Shown here one piece after another: positions 8,001-10,158 of a stretch of 10,158 nucleotides of DNA. Position 1 is the first letter of the stretch. The number at the start of each line of letters is the position of its first letter. The notes under the pieces are model-generated. The model did no database searches, was not told the DNA's origin, and saw only the letters and a program-made list of their open reading frames with translations. The stretch is from Mucilaginibacter_A sp050954865 (GTDB lineage: Bacteria; Bacteroidota; Bacteroidia; Sphingobacteriales; Sphingobacteriaceae), in NCBI GenBank assembly GCA_050954865.1, contig JBPBQN010000188.1:1-10158 (forward strand), given 5' to 3'. The position numbers and the translations under genes are program-made.

Positions 8001-8331
8001 CATCAACCATCGTAAAATTAAATGTTGAATTACCCAAACTCAAATTTACACCGGTTTGCTCTGTTTTCTTAAAACCAATGTAAGTCAGCGTAATTGTATA
8101 AGGTCCGCCGGCATTAATATTTGGCAAAGTATATCGGCCATCGGCGTTAGTTTGCGTGCCGTAACGCGTTCCGGTGTTGGTGTTTACGGCGATTACGGAT
8201 ACGCCTGGCAGCGTTACACCTTTTGGATCGCTTACTTTACCGCTGATTTGCGCGCTGGTAATCTGGGCTTGTAGTTTTCCTGCGGATAAGAACATGAAAC
8301 AGGAAAATACAAATAGGTACAATTTTTTCAT
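5017..8331 (-). CDS. TonB-dependent outer-membrane receptor with N-terminal carboxypeptidase-regulatory-like domain (Oar-like)
   Basis: This outer-membrane barrel should take up a bulky ligand using TonB/ExbBD energy. From the ATG at 8331 it has 1104 residues; an upstream ATG at 8370 would put 13 polar residues before the signal peptide and is rejected. In order are a Sec signal peptide (1-23, cut after LQAQ), a CarboxypepD_reg/CnaB-like beta-sandwich (about 27-108, ISGKVSDPKGVTLPGVSV then GRYTLPNI), a possible TonB box (LKEVTVTA, 115-122), a plug (about 130-245, with IRNLPTVSRSLQDLTR and GGSINAVTRSGTN), and a long Asn/Tyr-rich barrel ending in a strand with terminal Phe (FGARYSF). The plug resembles Oar-type receptors, lacks the SusC signature around ALYGxRAANG, and no SusD gene is adjacent, so a glycan-utilisation role is not supported. 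The ligand is unknown. A palindrome and hairpin lie just upstream. Confidence 0.93.
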   Translation of the reverse strand: MKKLYLFVFSCFMFLSAGKLQAQITSAQISGKVSDPKGVTLPGVSVIAVNTNTGTRYGTQTNADGRYTLPNINAGGPYTITLTYIGFKKTEQTGVNLSLGNSTFNFTMVDESTTLKEVTVTAVAGAPKTGAGNRISQSQIRNLPTVSRSLQDLTRTTPQSSNNSFQGANFRYNNVTIDGAINNDAIGFSPSLGGQTNQSGQVGSSTRTNPVSIDAIQDIQVYVAPYDIKIGNVLGGSINAVTRSGTNTVTGSVYGFGRNASLVGKNNIPANVGGDGAKEPSDFHEYQTGFRVGFPIIKNKLFFFTNEEITRRQDPVIFGAGSAGSSNILSLQDAQNLTAAFQKYTGGISPGTYDNTSIYSHSNKFFNRLDWNINDNNQLTIRNNYINSVATNLERDNFNFRFGGIDYTSHNNSSSTVAELKSKFSNNLNNSLVFGYSSVHDYRDPNSDPALPQIEITGNSPGTTIFMGTDREAAIFDMQQKTTEFTDNLTLTTGKHTFTFGTHNEFYNITYNFVNSWNGRDSYSSIANFLAAAPSRVRNNYNYTDNTRDYILDNPSAKFKVNLLSLYGQDEIALSDNFRLTAGVRLDYADVPNTQPLSDKTTNAPVDPNYGTTYTYTKPKDITNKYLNNVEFNPRVSFNYDIKGDQSLIFRGGTGTFTGRIPFAWFGYAFYNNGVTYGAFDRNNIGSTNSITLGTNPIQAPANGGLGFVNSQTPAVNTSASGPTQVDIIDNNFKMPQVWRSSLALDYKTQDRWKFTVEGIYTKVIHDLEFKQVNIADNASYYPYDTQHQQPIFESVPAPTTANPANRTQAINPLYTNAYELSNTSQGFRYSLTGQIEKSFPFGFTANAAYTYGKSKDVTNGIRNSMESNWQLNQALNPNNPQAAYSNFDIRHRIVSNLNYHFVSPSKTFASNFSIFFSAASGTPYTFGFYNTAVNGTGQQVNLAYIPTSAEMIKFFSPTPNTPTAAQQAQATAFDNYINGNNYLNSRRGTFTERNAARTPWNTQADFRFAQDFNFGAKHKQTITFTYDIINLTALLNKAWGHYYFSPNTFNSTSSIGLSKATTPNYANAATTFPTYTFKDPGVPYAVDPFASRWQMQFGARYSF

Positions 8332-8353
8332 TGTGTCTTTAATTTGGACACAA
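8331..8353 (-). promoter_or_regulatory. Inverted repeat abutting the TonB receptor start codon
   Basis: TTGTGTC (8331-8337) and GACACAA (8347-8353) form a perfect 7-bp inverted repeat with a 9-nt spacer. Its inner edge includes the first base of the ATG. In an mRNA that starts upstream it could fold and partly hide the start codon; otherwise it may be a protein-binding site. A one-mismatch -7 element (AACCTTTG on the minus strand, 8358-8351) overlaps its outer edge. Confidence 0.45.
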
Positions 8354-8361
8354 AGGTTGCT

Positions 8362-8386
8362 TTGTAACATTAACTACATGTTACAA
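8362..8386. promoter_or_regulatory. Perfect palindromic operator candidate upstream of the TonB receptor
   Basis: TTGTAACAT (8362-8370) and ATGTTACAA (8378-8386) form a perfect 9-bp inverted repeat around a 7-nt centre. The 16-bp centre-to-centre spacing fits a dimeric helix-turn-helix regulator. It is 31-55 nt upstream of the start codon, where the promoter should be, so it could switch the receptor gene. The regulator is not encoded in this window. Confidence 0.55.
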
Positions 8387-8452
8387 TTAAGTTAAGAAGC
8401 CGTTAGAAGTATGTTAATTTAATATGAAGAAATGATTTCAGGATTTTGGCTG

Positions 8453-8529
8453 ATGCTGTTTTTATCGGTGTTTTTTTAGTGACTGCAAGGATTTTTTTCA
8501 GTCCGAAAAAACATCGATAAAAACAGCAT
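8453..8529 (-). terminator. Long imperfect hairpin after the PorP/SprF-like gene
   Basis: ATGCTGTTTTTATCG at 8453-8467 is an exact inverted copy of 8515-8529. The pairing continues through TGTTTTTT and GACTG/CAGTC (8481-8485 with 8499-8503) to make an imperfect stem of about 31 bp with a 13-nt loop. No U-tract follows on either strand, so it is not a textbook terminator, but it lies 14 nt after the minus-strand stop and is the only candidate 3'-end structure there. Confidence 0.55.
8516..8529 (-). repeat. 3'-UTR motif copy 6 (after the PorP/SprF-like gene)
   Basis: ATGCTGTTTTTATC on the minus strand starts 14 nt after the stop codon and makes the base of the long hairpin. The other arm (8453-8466) is the same sequence in the opposite orientation, as in the hairpin behind the methyltransferase. 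Confidence 0.55.
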
Positions 8530-8543
8530 TGAAGTGATTTTTA

Positions 8544-9575
8544 TCAATAAAATTCAAAGCAACGCCGCGCACCCGGAAACTTTTTGGCATCGTTATCTCG
8601 TTTGGGCAGCGTGGTTTCGTAACCCAAACTGCCTTCGGTTGTTCCGGTGGAATTGGTGTAATTTACTTTAGAAAAATTGGCATCATGAGCTACGCCTAAA
8701 CGCAGTTTTTCGCCACCATCACGGTTGATAAACAGATCAAAAATAAACGACAGCACAAACGCTTCCTGTCCGGTATTTCCGCTGGAGCGATACCATAAAC
8801 CAACATTTACACCGCGGTTTTTATATTGAAGTCCGGCATTTATGGCCGTTACTTTGGCCTGATTATAAGCAACAACAGAAGGAATAATATACGAGCCATC
8901 GTCACCATCATCGTTACCATAACTATCCAGCGGCAAGCGGTAACTGATATGAAAAACCGACCGCATCGGCAGCGTAGCTTTAGAGCCGGTAAGCGTTTCG
9001 TTTGGTTTATTGATGTGTTGCAGCGCCGCGCCAACCAGCAGCCGGTTTAAGGTGAGGGAAACGCCCGCGCCAGAATCAAAATAGTATTTATTGTTAAAAG
9101 CCGGGGTTTCTGCAGAAGAGGTTTGGCCCGGAATAATGCCGATGGTTTGATCCAGCTGATCATCAAAAATCAGCTTGCTCCAGTCGATTTTACGGTTGGT
9201 AATGCCGCCCTGCAAACCAAAAGATAGCACATAATCATCAGAACCAACGCTGTAAGAATACAATCCCGAAAAATTGGTTTTGGTGAGATAAGCCGAACCT
9301 TCGGAAGAGCGCGTAACCATTAACCCTAAACCGCCGCCAAAACGTGGCACGTTGTAATCAATAGAAGCTGTGAGGTAATTTAGCGTTCCCGGCAATGAAG
9401 ACCATTGGTTGCGGTAGATTAAATTCATGCGTAAATCTGCCGGAAATTGTCCGTTTAAAGCCGGATTTAAGTACAGCGGCGAGTTGAAAAACTGTGAATA
9501 CATGTGATCCTGCGCACGGCTTTTATGTTGAAGCAAAAAAATACACAGTAAAAGAAGTATGCCTGTTCTTTTCAT
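8544..9575 (-). CDS. PorP/SprF family outer-membrane protein (type IX secretion/gliding associated)
   Basis: Members of this Bacteroidota family are predicted outer-membrane beta-barrels; PorP and SprF help type IX cargo, such as gliding adhesins, reach or attach to the surface. From the ATG at 9575 it has 343 residues. A signal peptide (MKRTGILLLLCIFLLQHKSRAQ, 1-22, cut before or after the final Gln) leads into the family signature DHMYSQFFNSPLYLNPALNG (23-42). Alternating amphipathic strands follow, including several Gly/Tyr-rich strands (FGGGLGLMVT, VLSFGLQGGIT, GVNVGLWYRS, LRLGVAHDAN), and an aromatic C-terminus (CFEFY). A TTG at 9596 could extend the frame by seven residues, but they precede the signal peptide. 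The usual partner, a very large secreted adhesin gene just upstream, is absent: an SpmB-like gene is there instead, 101 nt away. Exact role unknown. Confidence 0.9.
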   Translation of the reverse strand: MKRTGILLLLCIFLLQHKSRAQDHMYSQFFNSPLYLNPALNGQFPADLRMNLIYRNQWSSLPGTLNYLTASIDYNVPRFGGGLGLMVTRSSEGSAYLTKTNFSGLYSYSVGSDDYVLSFGLQGGITNRKIDWSKLIFDDQLDQTIGIIPGQTSSAETPAFNNKYYFDSGAGVSLTLNRLLVGAALQHINKPNETLTGSKATLPMRSVFHISYRLPLDSYGNDDGDDGSYIIPSVVAYNQAKVTAINAGLQYKNRGVNVGLWYRSSGNTGQEAFVLSFIFDLFINRDGGEKLRLGVAHDANFSKVNYTNSTGTTEGSLGYETTLPKRDNDAKKFPGARRCFEFY

Positions 9576-9662
9576 TTTTCCCCGCTGAGGCAGCAACTAT
9601 TTTAAGTGTTGCACCCGATTTTGTACGGCAGAAAAATGGAATAGTTACCCAGCTTTTATCCT

Positions 9663-9675
9663 CATAAAACAGCAT
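9663..9675 (-). repeat. 3'-UTR motif copy 7 (after the SpmB-like gene)
   Basis: ATGCTGTTTTATG on the minus strand is the shortest variant, with one T fewer, and begins 1 nt after the TGA stop. It continues into GAGGATAAAAGC, which can pair loosely back to it (TTTTAT with ATAAAA) as a weak hairpin. Confidence 0.45.
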
Positions 9676-9676
9676 T

Positions 9677-10158
9677 TCAGCTAAAAAACAGATACGAAAG
9701 CAGGATTGCTGCCACCACACCGGCAAAATCTGCAATTAATCCGGCTGGGATAGCGTAGCGTGTTTTCTTGATCCCGACAGAACCAAAATACAGCGCAACA
9801 ATGTAAAAAGTGGTATCCGCAGAACCATACAAAACGCTGGATAAATGACCGATAAAACTATCTGTACCAAAATGCCTCATGTTATCCAGCATCATGGCGC
9901 GCGAACCAGCACCGCTTAACGGCCGCATAAAACCGATGGGCAAAACTTCAGTAAAACGTGTATCTATATGAAAATACCCAAATCCAAATTTAAAAACAGC
10001 CACCAAATAATCCAGCGCGCCCGAAGCCCGGAAAACGCTGATGGCCGCCAGCATGGCCACCAGATATGGAATGATACGGAAAGAAGTTTCCAGTCCGCCT
10101 TTTGCACCTTCAATAAAAACCTCAAAAACATTGACTTTTTTACGCAATGCACCCAAAA
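9677..10158 (-). CDS. SpmB-like nucleoside-recognition (Gate) domain membrane protein, 5' truncated
   Basis: The frame is open to the right window edge; a TTG at 10156 is not convincing as a start, so the N-terminus lies outside. About 160 residues are visible. After a linker (ALRKKVNVFEVFIEGAKGGL) come a membrane helix (IIPYLVAMLAAISVF), the conserved loop LPIGFMRPLSGAGSRAMMLD (the family's PLSGSGxxG motif), SFIGHLSSVLYGSADTTFYI with the invariant GS-DTT, YFGSVGIKKTRYAIPAGL, and a last helix. These match SpmB, which in Bacillus is needed for spore core dehydration. In non-sporing Bacteroidota, SpmA and SpmB are often fused in one protein of about 400 residues, and the linker-like start here would suit that, but this is inference. 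The transported solute is unknown. The PorP/SprF-like gene lies 101 nt downstream. Confidence 0.88.
   Translation of the reverse strand, partial: LGALRKKVNVFEVFIEGAKGGLETSFRIIPYLVAMLAAISVFRASGALDYLVAVFKFGFGYFHIDTRFTEVLPIGFMRPLSGAGSRAMMLDNMRHFGTDSFIGHLSSVLYGSADTTFYIVALYFGSVGIKKTRYAIPAGLIADFAGVVAAILLSYLFFS

Noticed and set aside
5017..8331. Identification of the receptor as a SusC-type glycan importer, and the many open frames on its other strand
   Set aside because: There is no SusD neighbour and no SusC plug signature; the plug fits Oar-like receptors. The opposite-strand frames have no recognisable domains and follow from the codon bias of the real gene.
9550..9563. AAAAGAAGTATGCC, identical over 14 nt to 198-211
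   Set aside because: It lies inside the signal-peptide codons (Leu/Phe-rich) of the PorP-like gene, not after a stop, so it is probably a chance match and is not counted as a motif copy.
9595..9646. AACTATT / AATAGTT inverted repeat upstream of the PorP-like gene
   Set aside because: Only 7 AT-rich bases with a 38-nt spacer; expected by chance.
10154..10156. TTG as the start codon of the SpmB-like gene
   Set aside because: It falls at the window edge, and the sequence after it is linker-like without a start context; the frame most likely continues outside the window.

Overview
The window looks like an ordinary chromosomal segment from a Bacteroidota genome, most likely Sphingobacteriaceae (Pedobacter/Mucilaginibacter-like). 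The reasons are AT-rich spacers, start codons without a clear Shine-Dalgarno sequence, a type II glutamine synthetase, a carboxypeptidase-regulatory-domain TonB-dependent receptor, and a PorP/SprF-family protein, a group tied to Bacteroidota type IX secretion and gliding. No phage, IS, CRISPR, tRNA or rRNA sequence was seen.

Layout, left to right. The last 44 codons of a membrane transporter (+, probably MFS) run into a shared bidirectional terminator. Next are two separately terminated minus-strand nitrogen genes, amt (1556-2863) and type II glutamine synthetase (214-1269). Amt imports ammonium and the synthetase fixes it into glutamine; no PII gene lies beside them. A divergent spacer of about 240 bp leads to two plus-strand genes: a predicted lipoprotein with a class I SAM-methyltransferase fold (3107-3841) and an aldo/keto reductase (3924-4907). 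A strong terminator faces the 3' end of a large minus-strand TonB-dependent receptor of the Oar-like type (5017-8331), which has no SusD partner. A long hairpin and a perfect palindromic operator-like site lie upstream of the receptor. Further right, still on the minus strand, are a PorP/SprF-family outer-membrane protein (8544-9575) and the C-terminal part of an SpmB/nucleoside-recognition membrane protein that runs off the window edge.

No new defence or biosynthetic system is evident. The most interesting signal is non-coding. A 13-14 nt element, roughly ATRCTKYTTTTAYC in the sense orientation, sits just after the stop codons of glnA, amt, the methyltransferase, the TonB receptor (twice), PorP and SpmB. 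A second repeat, ATCAACTTAAAAT, marks the two plus-strand genes in the middle. Other points are the TTGTAACAT-N7-ATGTTACAA operator, a hairpin abutting the receptor start codon, and a methyltransferase apparently exported as a lipoprotein.
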